A DNA stretch of 64,000 bases from Mesotaenium endlicherianum. Taxonomy: Eukaryota > Streptophyta > Zygnematophyceae > Zygnematales > Mesotaeniaceae. Position 1 is the first letter of the stretch. Each line of letters opens with the position of its first letter. Below the pieces are notes generated by a model that was given only the letters and a program-made list of their open reading frames with translations, made no database searches and was not told the origin of the DNA. Position numbers and translations under genes: made by a program. This document shows positions 21,501-32,738 of this stretch, in pieces. The stretch covers positions 18,148 to 82,147 of the forward strand of contig WELA01011189.1 in NCBI GenBank assembly GCA_009602735.1. The letters are read 5' to 3'.

Positions 21501-22348
21501 GCACACCGTCTCGGGAGCTGACAAACGTGAGGAGGAGGAGGAGGGGGGGGGAGGATCGCTGAGGTCGTGCGAGAGACAGGACACGCTCGCTCCGGCCAGG
21601 AGCGCCACACACCGCACCACACATGCTGTCGCCTCCTAAAGGCAGGCCAACAGCCGCCACACAAAGCCGCGCGCAAAGCCATAGAGAAGCACAAGAGAGT
21701 GAGGCGACAACGGAGTGTCAGATGCACGAGTGCGAGAGAGTGAAGGAGGGGGGCAGAGACAGGGAGGGGAGGGGACCTCGTCGGTGTCGAAGGTGTGGCT
21801 GAGCTGGTCCAGAAAGGGCAGCACCGTCTTGTAGATGTGGCGCGCCACTCGGGGCGCCTCCGCCCGGCTCAGCTGCACCATCTCGTTGTCTGCAAACACA
21901 GATAAGCAAGCACGCACAGGCACACACACACACATGAGGCCAGAGGGGAACAGGGGCCAGGGGGGAGGGGGAGCAAGGGAAGAGGGTTGAGCACGTGCAC
22001 AGCAGCAAGCATCAAGCGCAGAGTGAGTGAGAAGGGCTGGCGGGGGGATGACCGGAAGGCTGTGGCTCTCTCGCTTTTCCCGCCTCCACTGTGGCTACCT
22101 GCCGCACATGCGGCACCACCAGCAGATTGCGCACGCAAGTACAAGAGCAAGCAGCGCCGGCGCTGCCGCCACCGCGACGCGTGCGAGAAACCAGCCAGCC
22201 CTGTAGATGTGCCAGATCCTGACCGCCGTGGTGTCTGCAAGCGTAGCGTCCTTCCACATCACTGCCCACCTGTATGCGCTAGCAGAAGCATGGAGGGCAT
22301 TGCAGCGGCTCCTCTCCAGAGTCACTTTCCGAGGCTGAAAGTGCAGGG

Positions 22349-22422
<74 letters not shown>

Positions 22423-22423
22423 N

Positions 22424-22454
<31 letters not shown>

Positions 22455-22659
22455 AAGTACCTTTGTTAGGGACCTGCGAGACGACATGCAGCAGGATGAG
22501 CAGGGCGTCATCGCCCGAGATGCCCTGGCGGGCAAGGTCCTTCACAGCCCACGCCAGCGCTCCCCGGCTGGCGGCATCATCCCGCACGGGGATGAGATAT
22601 GTTCTGGGTGGCGCCGGGGCGGCAGCCGCGGCTGTGTGCTCCGCAGCAGCTGGGTCCAT
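16017..22659 (-). CDS. USP-domain receptor-like cytoplasmic kinase (seven exons)
   Basis: Model on the minus strand: exons 22659-22461, 21889-21777, 21498-21380, 20567-19718, 18908-18624, 18210-18034 and 16793-16017. All introns are GT-AG and phases agree, giving 839 residues. Residues 1 to about 185 form a universal-stress-protein-like fold (TYLIPVRDD, ALAWAVKDLA, LLILLHVVSQ, then TVAFC and GAMVCVIEGG). Residues about 190-460 are a Ser/Gly/Ala-rich disordered linker. The kinase follows: glycine loop GEGSFGVV at 485-492, Lys in VAIKKLK near 505, HRDVKPAN at 598-605, DVG instead of DFG at 618-620, and VDPEY. The roughly 100-residue tail is an Ala/Glu-rich coiled coil ending SKKRSKGGACGCW. The layout is that of plant USP-kinases of the RLCK IX/PUB type but no U-box follows. 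It is presumably a cytoplasmic signalling Ser/Thr kinase. Introns contain CT/TG and GA microsatellites. Confidence 0.88.
18531..18604 (+). repeat. Compound (TC)n(TG)n microsatellite in a kinase intron
   Basis: A TC run (18531-18580) passes directly into a TG run (18581-18604). It begins about 20 bases after the exon 5 donor on the minus strand, where it would read (CA)n(GA)n. Confidence 0.97.
20632..20718 (+). repeat. Duplicated 23-bp motif in a kinase intron
   Basis: AGTGACACGCCTGGGGACC plus ACCA occurs identically at 20632-20654 and 20696-20718, 64 bases apart, in the intron between exons 3 and 4. Confidence 0.85.
22352..22452 (+). repeat. (GA)n microsatellite with an assembly N in kinase intron 1
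   Basis: An almost pure GA run of about 100 bases; position 22423 is N, so the true length is unknown. On the coding strand it is a CT run immediately downstream of the exon 1 donor. Confidence 0.97.
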
Positions 22660-25600
22660 CGTCCTCCTCCTGCCTGGTGCGAGCGAGCAAGAGAGGCAGC
22701 ACCTGTGGCCAAGACAGTGGGAGAGAGCGAAAGGAGGAGATAAGAACAAAGGGAGAAGAGAGGGGAGGAGAGGGAGTGGAGCGGGGAGGGGAGGCAAGGG
22801 AGGGGAGGAGAGAAGAAGGAGAGGGGGAGGACAGGAGGAGGGGAGGAGAAGGTGAGCAACTGGAGAGGAGAGTAGCAGGCAAGTGATGGGGTGGGCGGGC
22901 AGGCGTGCATGCCAGTCTTGGTGAGCGAGTTTCGGATTGGCCTGGCTGCGAGGACGCGTCTGCCTCAGTGCGCGACATACGTGCACGCCATGCACCTGGC
23001 ACCAACACGAGGCATGGCGTGCATCCACACTCTCCTGAGTGCTACTACTGGGTCGAGCATGGCCCCAGGGTGGACTAATTTTAGATTCCCCTGCAGCTTG
23101 GCATGACTGGGAGGGCTCCTGAGGATGCATCACCCCCCCCCCCACTTCCCCCCCTTTCTGTCCCTGTCCCTGTCCCAGCACGCAGAGTGCTAACGGGTGA
23201 CCCCAAGCTGACTCTTCCGATTGGGGTCTCGCCCCCGGGGCGTGCAGGAGGAAAAGAGGGCATGGCAGGCAGTCTCACATTATCATCCATAGAGTGAGCA
23301 CCCACTACAATGGGGGGAGGCAGACATGCCCAGGGAGGCTGCTGAGAGAGCATGCAAGAAGGGGCCGCACAGGCCCAGGCACAGGCACAGGAGTGGGAAG
23401 AGGAGCTTGGAGTGGCTGCATGGCCTCTGCCTGGGAAGGATGGCAGGGGGAAAAGATTCATGAAGCAGCACAGCCTTGAGGCACGAGGGAGGTGGGGGGG
23501 GAGAGGGGAGGGGAGGGTGTCAGAGTGCAGGAGGATGCGAAAGGGAGAAGGGGAACTGAAGGAGCAGAAGACTGCACGAGAGCATGACCGTGTCGCAAAG
23601 CATTGATGGACAATGCTCGTCCTGTGGAACAGGCTGGCGTGCAATGTAGTGGGAACAATTGGCATGCGGAGCAGGCACCAGCACTTGCCACTGAGTCAGG
23701 TTGCAGTGGTGCATCTATCTCCAATCCCGGGTTGAGAAATACGGGCTTGACGCTAATGCAGTGTTGACATACACAGTGTTCTCTTCTGAACCACAACTGC
23801 CAGAGCCACAATCAGTCGGTCCCAAATAAAGACGGGAAAGGAAGACCTACCCCGTCTCTCTACTCAGTGTTAGCTCTTCTACCGACACCGCCAGCAATGA
23901 GAGTGAAGGAGTCGTTCACGAGTCAACCTAAACCCTCAGATCTAGAGAACAACATTTTGATAGAGGCTGGAGCTAAGATGTATGCTGCCCCACCTCCTTA
24001 TTTTGCAGGCTACTAACGAAGCTACATTGGCACTTCTCTCAAATTCTATAATCTGTCTAATGGAAAGTTGGGCACTTTGCTTGTACCCACAATATGGATA
24101 AACTTCGCTGGTATAACCACGATATGACTGAAGACAAAACTAGTCTTAGATCTCTGTAGCTTTGCATACAACGTTTTGTGGGTCTCTAAGCTTGATGAGG
24201 CCCATACAGGAAGTTTACACTTCATCCAACTCATTCAACTTGTTACTCCCCTTGCTCAAACTTTTGCACAATCTAGCCATACCTTTGTGCTCAAATGTTA
24301 ACACAATGCAGCCATACCTTCCTGAAGGTAAAAACGTTAAGTTTCTCGCGCAAGGTCACATTTGAGATGGTTTTCTGGGTACCAATGCTGTCACACTCGA
24401 CTCTCTGGCTATGTCAACCACCTTGCCCCTAACGACGTCCTTCTTATAACATGGTAGATGTTAAAGAAACAGCCAGACTGACGACCTAAAATACTTCACG
24501 GCTGCAGCCCCTCGGAATACCAGCCTCACTTATAATTCTGCATTTTAATTTGACCACATCAGCAATCATTAATTTGCCAGGAAGACTTTCATGCGACCAC
24601 GAGAAATTTTTGTCTGCATAGGAGGGCCAGTTCACCGGAACTGAAGGATCCTTCTATAAAATTGTGAATCGCAGGGACAACACATAAGATATAATATGGA
24701 ACTTACTTTCAAGGACGGGTCCTCAGAGCTGTTGAGGTGAACGCTCTTGCTCAGTATGCAAGAGACAGCAGCCTCTCACGAAAGAAAGACATCATAAAAG
24801 TTCCTTACGAACCTTACTGTAAGATCTGGCACCGCGGCTACTGCTTTGCATATTCTGAACTTCGAAACAGAAGGTCTATCCCGGAGCAGGGAGAGCTTGC
24901 AGAGCTCAACGTGCAGAGCTCCCTTCCTTGCACCACCTCCAGACTTCCCAGTTCAGCGTGGTTCCTATCAAGTGTGGTAAGCAACGCCACTGCAGGCAGC
25001 TACGTGCATTCCCGACACTGCCCGACACAGCAGAAACTGGCAGAAACTCCGCACACTATTCCAGCATATAATGATCCCTGACAATCCTGGATACCGTATT
25101 CATTCGTGCTAGGCCTGCGTCAGCAGCTACACGAAGCAGGTACAGAAGCCAACACGTTACACGAGAGGTACGCAGAGGAAAACTTTACGAGGTCGGTCAA
25201 CTGCACGCGACCATGTAGCCCACATGGTAATGTGAGAAACCGTGGCAAATCGTGGCTAACCGTGAGAAACCGTGAGAAATAAGTGAAAAGTGGTGAAAAC
25301 TGCTGGAGGCAACAGAAGGTGTCCAGAGATGGCTTGGTCGGTAGGCTTCAGCCTACCGGTAGCAGGACTCAATACCCATCATGGTTGACCGTGGCGCAGA
25401 TTGCAGTGCACCATAGCAACTACCAGTATTTGATCGTCTATATAGCCTATTCCTTAGGGAAAACAATCTGATTCATTGCTTCTCTTTTCCTTCATTTTTT
25501 TGTCGACGCAGCGGTATATTTCTTTCGGGGTTTGATTGCTTCACTCTGTCGACTGAAAATTTGCTCTCACTGATAGACATTTCATTTCTTGGGCTTATCT

Positions 25601-26085
25601 ATTCCCGAGTCCCAAATGAAGCGATCCCCCCTGCATGGTCTATTTCAAACCAGTACGAACAGATGCGAAATCACGAAGGCTGCTCTGAGCCGATAACTTT
25701 GAACCACTTGTAATCTAGGCAGACTTGTGGTAAATCCTTTCCCTGGCCTGCTCCGCCATCTTCAAAGTTCAGCCACGTCGGTCACAGGCATTTGCAGCAG
25801 CCGCTGGGATACGATAGAAGTCTGATAGAAGTAGATGGACGGCTTGTTAACTTATCTCTGTTCCGTAACTCGTACAAGGAATTTCGTACACACAGTGATC
25901 AGCATAACATCACAAATATTGAATTTTATTGGCCCCTATACTTCAGTTGGCGACAATAAACAAAGGTGAAGGAGGGTGTAGCTATTATTCTGGGCAACAC
26001 ATACCTCTTAATTTATTTCAAAAGTGGACTACTTCAACTTCAATCTCAATCTGATCTTCGCAGAAATTGACATGTGTTATGAATG
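22660..26085. other. Upstream of the kinase gene; no gene recognised
   Basis: It contains the kinase 5' UTR and promoter. The first kilobase is purine-rich on the plus strand. Near 25230-25280 there is a short imperfect repeat of ACCGTGAGAA-like units. An open frame of 114 codons at 24737-25081 lacks an ATG and any motif, and is not called. Confidence 0.5.
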
Positions 26086-26225
26086 TGGATGGATGGGGGA
26101 AGCGACAAGAGAAGAAATTGATTCGATAAAGGGAAAAATAATATACTTGTAGACTATCAAATGAATATACAACAATTTTGGACGACTTATATAGTCATTG
26201 TCCTTAACGGGCAGAAGGTTAACGG
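26086..26225 (-). repeat. Fragment of the non-autonomous element's LTR
   Basis: It closely matches the 3' part of the LTR at 60142-60500, including AATATACAACRATTTTGGAC and ATATAGTCATTGTCCTTAAC. Only about 140 bases are present and both borders are abrupt. Confidence 0.7.
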
Positions 26226-26701
26226 TCTCGTGCCTAACAGCGTCGGTCCCCTGGCACGTGTGTGGCTTTCAGCATGTGTGCTGTCGACCTCGTCAATGTG
26301 TCGGTGGCCCTACTCACATGTGGGCCTTTCTTGGTTGACTGGTCGGTGCGTCTTTGTGCATAGGAATTTCTCTGCTCCATCGTCCTTTGCACGTGTGTCG
26401 GTGCGGACCTGCTTGAGGTAGACTCATCTCTAGTCATCCTGCACTTAGGCAATGCAGAGAGAGGGTGACCATAAGGTGTTGTCCCCTTTGCACTCAATTC
26501 CCTCATAGTTCCTTATCAGGCTCTAGCAAATTTTGCAAAAAGTTTTTCATCCTTCAATTTCCCGGACACTCCTCCCTTTCAGCTGAGGCGTCCCTGCCTT
26601 TTCTGCTGAAAGTAATTTATTTTCCAGCTTTTTGGCTAAGGGGTTTAGGAAGGCAGACGAGGCATTCCCAGCGTCCTGCCATAATTTCTTCGTCCCCAAA
26701 T
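26226..26701. other. Spacer without recognised features
   Basis: No coding potential or repeat was identified apart from the flanking LTR pieces. Confidence 0.5.
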
Positions 26702-27419
26702 TGAAATGAATCGACTTACCAAATAGGCGATTAACAATTAATTAAGATCTTTACATCAGCAAGTAATCTTTATGGTATTTTCTGTTGATAAATTAAACAG
26801 CAAAGGACAACACACTAGCGGTGGACAATACTTGCAAGTCCAATGCAAGTAAACTAGCATCAATAATGCAAACAGTAAACTCATACATAAGCATGGCTAG
26901 AAGACTGTGCATATCAATGGCTTCTCGCCTTGGATCCAGATATCTCTGAGTAAGCAGTACAAAAGAGTTGGCCTCGTTTCCGAATGCCGAACTCGAGAGC
27001 AATCCTAGCACATATACATGGAATGAGTTTAGTGTTCAACGGCAAGTGCGATGGCACCGCCTACCCGGGAGTTAACCACGTTGGTAGGACCTCGGTTAAC
27101 CAAATCCACCGCCATCTCCTATCATCCCGAATCGCCATCCATCCAAAGGATATCATCTAGCCATTCATCTAGCACACCACACTAAGATGCGTATCTAGGC
27201 AATTCGCTGCTACCGAGTACGGGAGTCAGCTGGCTGTCAAAGAATGTGTCAGCAAGCTGACCTAAGTTGACTTCAGCCTGTTGCTCCCGGCTGAGTCATT
27301 AAACTGATTATTTCGTAAAGTCTAGCAGACTCAATATTAACTAAAGTTCAGCAGGCTGAACTTATTTAACTATTCTATTTAAATGAATATTATATTCACC
27401 AATATACTGATTCATTACA
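26702..27419 (-). repeat. LTR of family L1, uninterrupted copy (minus orientation)
   Basis: 718 bp with ends TGAAATGAATC and GATTCATTACA as read on the plus strand. It aligns along its length with 8872-10098 once the nested L2 LTR is removed, and preserves the pre-insertion site AACCACGTTGGTAGG near 27076. No target-site duplication is visible, so it may be a remnant of a longer element rather than a simple solo LTR. Confidence 0.85.
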
Positions 27420-27552
27420 ATCCCTCCAATTCAACAGGTTGTCGCCTCGACAACACAAATACTGAGTACATGATTTTTCCCAACTAAAAGTACTGATCTC
27501 CCTTCCACCGCCTCTTGCTCCAACATTGATACCTAACGATGGGGATCACTAG

Positions 27553-28296
27553 TGTGAGGTCATAGGTTTATAACGTGCATTTTTGAGTTTCATGAAAATA
27601 TGTTTTGATTGTATCGTAGTACAGAGTGCATTTTTGAGGTCATTTTGATATAAAATTCATTGAATTTGGTCAAGTATTAAGAGAGTTATGGATTTCCAAA
27701 GCTTAATTAGTTTTGAGGTCGGTTGACGATTGTCCTTAATTCGCGGTGAGCGCGACCGTCGGATTGATCGACAGCGTCGAGCGATCTGGCCCGTTAGAAT
27801 GAACTCGAACCTTCACGTAAGTTCGGCTGACGCAGAGTGCCGACTAGGTCGATTTACCTAGAAGTTTCGGTTTAGCCTAGCGCGTCTAAGATAGAATATT
27901 CTCGTAATGTCGATGCATGTATGTGGACGTCAATCTGGCCCGACACGTCAAATTAGACTGATCTGGCTTACTCACGAATATTCTGGAAGGGACGATTTGA
28001 CGAACACTTAGGAAAATCCGTAGCTTCCTCCTAGGGAGGAGCACTTAGGCTGAAAATTATAAATAGGCGTAACTTCTTTGTTTCTCATCAGTTTTCACTT
28101 TTGTAAATTTCTACGGGTATATAATGCCAAGGCCTTCCATCCTACATCATTTGTGAGCAGTTTCTTGCTACTCAAAATGTTGAGTATTTTTCCTAAGCTT
28201 TATTAGTGATATGCCGCTGCATTCTCTAGTATGATTGCAACTAGTTCCTTTCCTCGTGTGTCACTACGCTTCCACTAGGGCACTCTGCCCCTTTCA
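27553..28296 (+). mobile_element. Solo LTR of family C with ACTAG target-site duplication
   Basis: 744 bp from TGTGAGGTC to CCCCTTTCA. It is similar over its full length to the LTRs of element C (40400-41154, 45807-46560), which lie in the other orientation. ACTAG flanks both sides (27548-27552, 28297-28301). A TATA box TATAAATA is at 28058-28065, at the same relative place as in the element C LTRs. Confidence 0.93.
28058..28065 (+). promoter_or_regulatory. TATA box of the family C LTR
   Basis: TATAAATA is conserved in all three family C LTRs here (also 40631-40638 and 46038-46045 on the minus strand), consistent with the Pol II promoter of the element. Confidence 0.65.
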
Positions 28297-28330
28297 ACTA
28301 GTAACAGCGTGCTGTGCCTTTTATCCTCAA

Positions 28331-29962
28331 CCTACTGCCATTAGGAGGGAGACGTCCCTGGGGCCCTATGGTCAGGGAAGTCAGACCTCCTCCTGTCTTG
28401 AGGTCTTCTGAAGCCTGGGGGATCCGCTTAGGGACCCCGCAGAGAACGCAGTAACTGTGCTGTTTCCTCCTGCACCGTCTGAAATTGAATGGAGGCAATC
28501 TTCTCCTGGGCAGCCCTCAAACTGACAAGTACATATATCGGCATCCCAGAAGGATGTTGCATGACATGAGCTAAGGGCACATGCCCTCACTGCGAGGGAG
28601 ATGCTGGCAGGCCTCTGGCTATTTCTCTAGCAGCCCTCCTGTCTGCCCTGTCTGACTAGACCTCCGTGCCTGGAGATGGGCTCTGTCCTCTGGCAGTTCC
28701 CAGCCAAGTGCTATCTTCCTCTTCAGCGAGCTGATGGAGGGCCAACCCAGTTTTTTCCCTTACATGGGATGTGGCAGGTGTCAAGATTACAGCGGGGCTA
28801 GTGTCCTCCTCCTCGCCTTTCTCCTCTTCCTCCTCTGACCCCTCCTCCTCTCCGTCCCCTTGTTCCTCTGAGACTGCTGGGGCCTCTTCTGTCAGCTACT
28901 CCAGCTCTTCCCAAGAAAAAGAATATCCCACTGACCTTCCCCTTTTGGGTGCTGGTGGGGACTGTTGAGTCCGGACCGCATACAGGTCCATTTCTCCCTG
29001 CTTGCTTTCCCATTTGGCACAAGCGTGCTTCCCTTTAGAGAATGACTCTCGGGCCCTGCTCCTGTCCTCCTGCATTTTTTGGCTCATGCAGTCTCTTACT
29101 CCATCCTGTCTTCGGTCCCAAGCTGCAATGTGAGGAGGCAACACTATGTTCCCCTGTAGGTCCGTGAAGAAGTCTTCTTCCCTTGCCTTGTCATTTTGCT
29201 GGTCCCTCACGTTGATGGTCATCCACCGCCAATCGGTGGGCTTCTGGAAGAAGGCAGGGTCTGTCCTTTTCAGAGTACAAGTGTACCAGTGCCCTGCGAA
29301 GTCCAGCTAATTGGTTTTCCTCGCCAAAAATTCCCAGCTCCTTCTCTCCACCTCATTATACATGGCCTTGAACCTGTTATGGGATGTGGAGTCTTTAAAG
29401 CTGTCCGCGTCCATGGGGATCATCCTGATGACCCTATCTTTCCCCCTGATTTGTTCACTTGGGCCATTGCCTTGGCCTCTCTGACCGTACATCCGTGATA
29501 GAGGAGGAGTCCTGTGCTGACCTCTATATACTTGTCAAAGTTTTCAGATGTCTCCCCTTCCCTCGGCAGGATTTCCTTCTGCGACTCATTGCGACTTCTC
29601 TGGGCATACTTGAAGGCCTCCTTCAGTAGATCAAAGCCCTTGCCCAGCACTGTGTAGCGGTAGCCGCTGATTCTCCTCTGTTCTTCTTCTTCTGCCTGCT
29701 GCTTCCGCCTCTCCTCGGCTTGCCTCTCCTCTTCCGCCTTCTTGGCCTCCTCTGCAGCTTTTATGTCCAATTCTTCCTGTCTTAGCCTAATCTGTTCCTC
29801 CTCCTCCTTCTTCTGTGCCTCCCGTTGTTGTTGAAGTCGTTGTGATTCCCGAGCGGAGATGGAGGATGATTCGATGTCGCCACGGAATTGCAAGTATTTT
29901 GCATGTGCCTCTTCCGCTCTTCTCTTCCTCTTAAGTTCCGACTTCTGGGTCATCTTGCTCAA
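28331..29962 (-). pseudogene. Coiled-coil/charged ORF associated with element B (minus copy)
   Basis: The N-terminal piece (29962-29420, 180 residues) is a long heptad-like Glu/Lys/Arg/Gln-rich segment (REAQKKEEEEQIRLRQEEL) followed by ISGYRYTVLGKGFDLLKEAF. Further pieces in other frames continue with DSTSHNRFKAMYNEVERRSW, MTINVRDQQNDKAREEDFF and a basic PKRGRSVGYSF segment, then an acidic and a Pro/Arg-rich tail. The plus copy at 38640-40339 has the same order. No known domain is recognised. It lies downstream of the chromodomain ORF and may be a third ORF of the element, a gag-like protein of a neighbouring element, or a captured host gene. At least two frameshifts break it. Confidence 0.6.
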
Positions 29963-30004
29963 TCATAAACACAATGCAGTCAGTGAAGTCATTATACTTT
30001 GCCG

Positions 30005-30559
30005 CTACTGAGTGCCCGTGGTGAAGAAGAATGTGATAGGGAGAGTCCCTAGTGTGTAGTACCTTGTGTGAGTGAGTATAAGAGAAAATTGAGTTAGAGA
30101 GAAGAAGTGAGTATGAGGGGTGCCATCCGCCCGAAGGTGGAACCGTTTCAACGCCCCTTTGGCATTGGTCAGCTGGTCTTGAAATTCCCAAGTGTGCCCA
30201 GAGGCATCGTAACCCTTCCAATTGACCAGGTACTTCATGACATATTTAGATGATCGACGGACAGAGCGAGCGTCTAAAATCTTCTCGACCGCATATTCCT
30301 CAGGGTCACCATCCCGGACGGCGGGGACCGGTCCCGGTTGGACAGGTAACCGACCTGTGAACAGTGTGTCACCTTTGATGTACGGTTCGAGGAAGGAGAC
30401 ATTAAAGACTGGGTGGCCCTTGTATTTTGCTGACATGTTCAGTTTGTAAGCATTCTGACCGACACGGCGCACCACCGAATATGGACCGACCCAGACAGGA
30501 CCAAGCTTTTTCTTGACCACACCAGGCAGGTACAGGTGCTGAGAATGCAGGTTGACCAA
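30005..30559 (-). pseudogene. Integrase C-terminus and chromodomain of element B (minus copy)
   Basis: The ORF holds the GPY-like module (KLGPVWVGPYSVVRRVG, AYKLNMS, VFNVSFLEPYIKG) and a chromodomain running from EYAVEKILDARS through KYLVNWKGYDASGHTWEF to LTNAKGALKRF. The aromatic positions expected for methyl-lysine binding (Tyr, Trp, Trp) are present. Unlike the plus copy, the chromodomain here has no internal stop. The ORF runs past it into LTR-derived sequence because the U3 part of the LTR is deleted. Confidence 0.85.
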
Positions 30560-30610
30560 ATCGCCCTTAGAAAATGTTAGTTCTCGACGGTGCTGATTAG
30601 CGTATTTTTG

Positions 30611-31190
30611 TTAGGTTTCCTCGGCTTTGTGCAGGTTCTGTTGGACTTCTGACAGGGTGTCAGCAAACTCTTGGGTTAACTGGAGGGAGACCGGATTGTC
30701 AATCCCTTCAGGGTGAGTTAAAGACTCCCCTAAGACATCTGAAGGAGACTTAGGGACTCTACCCAGGCTCAATTCTAAAGGAGTCTTGCTCGTTGACGCG
30801 TGCACCGCAAATTGGATTTGAGGCAACAGGTCATCCCAATTGTCTCCTTTTTGATTAGTATATGCTCTTAGTACCTCTTGCACAACTCGAATAGTTTTTT
30901 CAGTCTGCCCATCAGTCTGAGGGTGGTTTGCTGTGCTGAGCAGCTGTTTGACTCCCATCAACCCCATTAAAGCTCTCCAAAACTTAAAGCTAAATTTTGA
31001 GTCTCTGCCTGAGATGATATTAGAGGGTAGCCCATGTTGGCATACTACATGGTTGTAGAAATGTCTCGCTGTTTTGAGTGCAGTTACTTTGACAGTTGTG
31101 GGGATGAAAATGACCATTTTTGTCAGTTTATCCACGACTACCAGTATCGAATCATGCCCATTGGCGGTTTGTGGCAGTGTTACCACCCAA
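30611..31190 (-). pseudogene. Integrase catalytic core of element B (minus copy)
   Basis: ANGHDSILVVVDKLTKMVIF, then GLPSNIISGRDSKF and NHPQTDGQTEKT give the second half of the DDE core; in the plus copy the middle motif reads IISDRDSKF, so Asp-to-Gly has hit the second catalytic Asp here. The first catalytic Asp (MDW) lies in the adjacent inverted segment. A stop ends the ORF before the chromodomain frame. Confidence 0.8.
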
Positions 31191-31370
31191 AACATTATCA
31201 CTGGGAGGGATTACCTCGGGAGGTCTTGAAATATGTTAAGTCCTGTGATCAGTGTCAAAGAAATAAGTCTAGACACACACCACCGGGGGGTTTCTTACAA
31301 CCGCTGCCCATCCCAGCTAGACGCTGGGAAACAATATCCATGGACTGGGTGGTAACACTGCCACACACCA
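31191..31370 (+). pseudogene. Locally inverted integrase zinc-finger segment
   Basis: This stretch reads on the plus strand (HYHWEGLPREVLKYVKSCDQ, CQRNKSRHTPPGG, MDWVVTLPHT) although the surrounding copy is on the minus strand. TGGTAACACTGCCACA occurs at its right end and in reverse complement just left of it, so the inverted piece carries a duplicated end. Confidence 0.82.
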
Positions 31371-31860
31371 TCAGTGGGGCTGGGCTAAAATTTCGGGTTA
31401 GAAAGGTAGGCTTTTCTAAGTTGTTCAAGGAAGGACTTTTTCACCTTTAATGAAGTGAGTGCACAAAGGACTTTATCTACAACATGCTGACTAAAGTTCC
31501 TTTTTTGCAAGTCAGGTCTTCTAGAGAGTGCATCAGCAGGATTCAACTTCCCTGGTTTGTAGTCAATCTAGACTTGAAACTGCTCCAGCATCTGGCTCCA
31601 GCGGTCCTCCCTCCTTGACAGCTTGGACTTCTTCTGAAAGTGAGTCAGAGCTAGATGATCTGTAATCACCTTAAAAGCTATATCATGTAAGTATGCTCAC
31701 CACTGTTTGAGCACATGAATGATAGCTAGCAGCTCTTTATCATGCACGGAGTAATTAATCTCTGCTGGATTAAATTTCTTAGGCTCATACAACACAGGAT
31801 GCCACTCTTGCTTTATCTTACCGTTCTTTGTGGTTTTGTCAACAGGCTGCAACAAAATAG
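31371..31860 (-). pseudogene. RNase H remnant of element B (minus copy)
   Basis: It matches the plus copy at about 36405-36900 in reverse complement, including the ADKTTKNGKIKQEW-like and [17 protein letters not shown]-like stretches. Several stops interrupt it. The upstream RT domain is gone. Confidence 0.65.
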
Positions 31861-32277
31861 CACCCATACAAGTAATAAGTCAATCCTATGATCCACTTCC
31901 CTCTTAAGAGGTAGTCCTGGAGGCATATTAAAAACATCAGTGTACTGAGCAACAATTTTTGCAGCAGTAGGGTGCTCCAGAGGGCTTACCTTTTTCTCAA
32001 CCACTTCTTCAGGTTGAGGAGATACCTCTGTTAGCAGCAGACAAAACATTCTGTCTTCCTTCTGGTTCCAGCTTTCGATGAACTCTATTGCCTTCAGCAA
32101 TTTGTATCCTCCTGGAAGCCTCTTCTTTTCCTTCATTTGCCATCCATACAGGACAAGAGCAAGAGCACTAGTGGGTGACAAGTTATTCTGCCCATCACTG
32201 GCTCCTCTCACTTTAACTGTACCTTTGCTCCACCACACTTTAGCTTGATGTCTATTAAGCCAGGACTTGCCTAGCAC
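31813..32277 (-). pseudogene. Protease-RT linker of element B (minus copy)
   Basis: It begins within the protease C-terminus (LGKSWLNRHQAKVWW) and continues through a linker seen also in the plus copy ([36 protein letters not shown]) to KREVDHRIDLLL, where the deletion of RT begins. Confidence 0.75.
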
Positions 32278-32324
32278 GAGATCATAAAAGCCAGTGTTCA
32301 GTACCTCAAATGTAAGCGTTTCAC

Positions 32325-32573
32325 TTAGAATGCCATGTTTGAACCTAATTGAACCTCAATAGGCTTGGTTATAATTCCTCCCCGGATACTTGAGGCATCT
32401 CCAAGGAATATTTTTCTATTCCCTTGTGTGACAGTAGGCAGCCTTAGCCGCTTAAGTGAGTCCTTATGGATGATAGTATGTGACGCCCCTCCGTCAACAA
32501 ATGCCCTCACCTTCCTACCTGCAATCATGCAATGCAGTAAGATAGGGGGGGCTGACTTTCCTGACTTTCGCAT
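32325..32573 (-). pseudogene. Aspartic protease of element B (minus copy)
   Basis: The active-site region reads VRAFVDGGASHTIIH, in which the usual DSG/DTG is DGG, as in the plus copy; the change therefore predates the duplication of this copy or is tolerated in the family. The frame is split from its N-terminal part by a frameshift near 32590. Confidence 0.75.
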
Positions 32574-32738
32574 TGTTCTCCTGACTTAGCAAAGAAATGT
32601 TGGACATCAGGTGGAACAAGAGCATCCAGAGTGTGCACTCTCTGGAGATCTATATTGCTGATGGTCTCCTTTATTAGGTTGTCAGGCATGCATAGTGAAT
32701 CCAGTTCAGCAGGACCCATGCCACTGCTCAACATCAAC

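Larger units (their letters stand above)
28297..32738 (-). mobile_element. Element B, inverted copy: chromovirus remnant with RT deleted
   Basis: On the minus strand, from 32738 downwards, come protease, linker, RNase H remnant, integrase core, chromodomain and a separate coiled-coil ORF, in the same order and with high similarity to 34633-40380 on the plus strand. Gag is missing and RT is deleted: the sequence jumps from the linker (REVDHRIDLLL, near 31880) to a point late in RNase H (near 31855), removing about 0.9 kb relative to the plus copy. A segment at about 31191-31370 is inverted. The right end abuts an L1 LTR fragment at 32739 without a target-site duplication. Confidence 0.85.

Noticed and set aside
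22197-22323. Possible extra exon in kinase intron 1 (VTLERSRCNALHASASAY)
   Set aside because: With its best acceptor and donor the phase does not fit the next exon, whereas joining exon 1 directly to 21889-21777 keeps frame and gives a sensible USP fold.
24737-25081. 114-codon plus-strand open frame
   Set aside because: Non-ATG start, no motif, unremarkable codon usage.
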